This document shows, one piece after another, positions 22,058 through 23,099 of a stretch of DNA of 23,099 bases (positions are counted from its first letter, which is position 1; each line of letters opens with the position of its first letter). The stretch covers positions 1 through 23,099 of the forward strand of contig DAOVBS010000002.1 in assembly GCA_030670425.1 (NCBI GenBank). Direction: 5' to 3'. Below the pieces are notes generated by a model. The model worked only from the letters and a program-made list of their open reading frames with translations. It was not told the origin of the DNA and made no database searches. The position numbers were made by a program, and so were the translations under genes. This stretch comes from Chloroflexota bacterium. Lineage in GTDB: Bacteria > Chloroflexota > Dehalococcoidia > GIF9 > AB-539-J10.

Positions 22058-22141
22058 TGGGCATGCTGTCCGGCTGCGGACTCAGGTCCAGGACAGCACA
22101 TCCAGCCGACGGCCACGCACTCAGAAGAGGCACGACTGGCA

Positions 22142-22789
22142 ATGGAAGTGACAAGGGTAGCATTCAATTCTGGCAGCCTCTCTCTTGAAGGAATGCTGGC
22201 CATACCTGAGGGCACGGGGCCTTTCCCTGCCGTGGTAGTCTGCCATCCCCATCCTCTGTACGGCGGCAACATGGACAACAACATCGTCGATGGGGTCTGC
22301 AAGGCGCTTGGCCAACTGCCGCTCATTTCGCTCAGATTCAACTTTCGAGGGGTAGGCAGAAGCGAGGGGCAGTTCGGTCAAGGAGTGGGTGAGCAACAGG
22401 ATGTTGCCGCAGCCATTTCTTTCGCCAGTACCATAGAGAGAGTGGATCCCGCGGCGATTGGACTGGCTGGCTATTCGGCTGGCGCTGGCTTTGCCATCCC
22501 CGTGATACTGGGGGATACCCACATCAAAGCCTTCGCCGCAATCTCGCCTCCGTTGTCAATGTTCGATTTCGAGACTCTCAAGAGATATCCCAAGGCAAAG
22601 CTGTTTATCTCTGGAAGCAGAGACAACTTCACACCCGTCAGCCAGTTCCTCCAGTTCTGTCGAAACCTTCCTGAACCCAAGGAGTACGCCACTATTGAAG
22701 GGGCCGATCATTTCTGGTGGGGTCACGAAGCTGATGTGGCCGCAAGTGTCGCCACCTTCTTTGCCAAAGCGCTAAAGGGGATGCAGTAG
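22142..22789 (+). CDS. Alpha/beta hydrolase, dienelactone-hydrolase-like
   Basis: The 215-residue protein has an alpha/beta-hydrolase fold with nucleophile Ser112 in GLAGYSAGAG, Asp161 in SGSRDNF and His190 in EGADHFWWGHE, a complete catalytic triad. VVCHPHPLYGGNMDNNIV and LRFNFRGVGRSEG place it in the group of small serine hydrolases whose members are often called alpha/beta hydrolases of unknown specificity. It has no signal peptide, so it acts in the cytoplasm. The substrate is not predictable. The start at 22142 lies 84 bases after the preceding gene and no strong ribosome site is visible. It may be co-transcribed with the pyruvate-kinase-like gene. Confidence 0.88.
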   Translation: MEVTRVAFNSGSLSLEGMLAIPEGTGPFPAVVVCHPHPLYGGNMDNNIVDGVCKALGQLPLISLRFNFRGVGRSEGQFGQGVGEQQDVAAAISFASTIERVDPAAIGLAGYSAGAGFAIPVILGDTHIKAFAAISPPLSMFDFETLKRYPKAKLFISGSRDNFTPVSQFLQFCRNLPEPKEYATIEGADHFWWGHEADVAASVATFFAKALKGMQ

Positions 22790-22841
22790 GGTCCGATGCG
22801 CCTATTTCTGTCATCGCCGCTCCGATGGCTTGAGCCTGTCA

Positions 22842-22850
22842 TGCTATACT
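22842..22850 (+). promoter_or_regulatory. Extended -10 promoter candidate for ligA
   Basis: TGCTATACT (22842-22850) is an extended -10 element. Transcription would begin near 22857, about 12 bases before the ligA ATG at 22869. No convincing -35 box was found at the right distance. Confidence 0.4.
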
Positions 22851-22868
22851 TGTAGCTAGGAACTGGCT

Positions 22869-23099
22869 ATGGAAGACGCTGCGGAAAGGGAAAGGGTAGA
22901 ACACCTGCGAGAGGCAATCAACTACCACAATCATCGTTATTATGCGCTAGACAGCCCTGAAATCAGCGACGCGGAATACGACCAACTGTTTCACCAACTG
23001 AGACAGCTGGAGGTTGAACATCCCGAGCTTGTCACGGTTGATTCGCCTACCCAGAGGATCGGAGCCCCGCCGGTGGAGGCTTTTGGGGTTGTGGACCAC
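22869..23099 (+). CDS. ligA: NAD+-dependent DNA ligase, N-terminal fragment (continues beyond window)
   Basis: LigA seals nicks during replication and repair using NAD+. The 77 residues seen, from the ATG at 22869 to the window end, cover the N-terminal Ia region and the start of the adenylation domain. YHNHRYYALDSPEISDAEYD has the paired tyrosines and Asp that bind the nicotinamide half of NAD+. HPELVTVDSPTQRIG follows, with the typical DSPTQRVG-like motif. The frame is open to the last base, so the gene continues outside. The ATG is preceded by a short leader without a clear ribosome site. Identity is secure. Confidence 0.94.
   Translation, partial: MEDAAERERVEHLREAINYHNHRYYALDSPEISDAEYDQLFHQLRQLEVEHPELVTVDSPTQRIGAPPVEAFGVVDH

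Overview
The window is dense bacterial chromosome with no insertion sequence, CRISPR array, tRNA or rRNA that I could recognise. SecD/SecF, an NAD+-dependent DNA ligase start, Shine-Dalgarno sequences and sigma70-type promoters indicate a bacterium. The protein set (secDF, DctPQM-type TRAP importer, DUF4349 lipoprotein, CetZ-like tubulin) feels like Chloroflexota, perhaps Dehalococcoidia. That assignment is inference and cannot be proven from the window.

Layout. 1-1955 (+): the 3' part of secD and complete secF, translationally coupled by ATGA. 1952-5057 (-): an HDAC/AcuC-type deacetylase, a DUF4349 lipoprotein and a four-helix membrane protein of unknown function. 5296-8432 (+): a TRAP carboxylate transporter operon (lipoprotein receptor, DctQ, DctM) bounded by a strong terminator. 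8600-9397 (+): a nitrilase-superfamily amidase. 9572-14114: a region of cytoskeleton-like genes, made of a 505-residue coiled-coil protein built from 25-residue repeats and a 142-residue protein with 11-residue repeats (both +), facing a CetZ-like tubulin/FtsZ GTPase and an exported bactofilin-like beta-helix membrane protein (both -). 14198-21372 (-): a PrsW-like membrane protein, DUF523, an SbcC/Rad50-like ATPase with an SbcD/Mre11-like nuclease, a small helix-hairpin-helix protein, an Asp/Glu-racemase homologue and a PhzF-family isomerase. 21485-23099 (+): a stand-alone pyruvate-kinase C-terminal-domain protein, an alpha/beta hydrolase, and the start of ligA, cut by the window edge.

The most unusual part is 9.5-14.1 kb. 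A tubulin-superfamily GTPase that keeps its GTP-binding and T7-loop aspartates lies next to two proline-free, periodic alpha-helical proteins, and a bactofilin-like protein lies upstream of it. Each of the four genes has its own recognisable promoter. The tubulin promoter would start transcription about one base before the ATG, so its mRNA is probably leaderless. I propose these as parts of one filament or cell-shape apparatus; this rests on adjacency and sequence periodicity only. A second point of interest is the SbcCD-like pair, whose ATPase lacks the CxxC zinc hook and has a divergent ABC signature.
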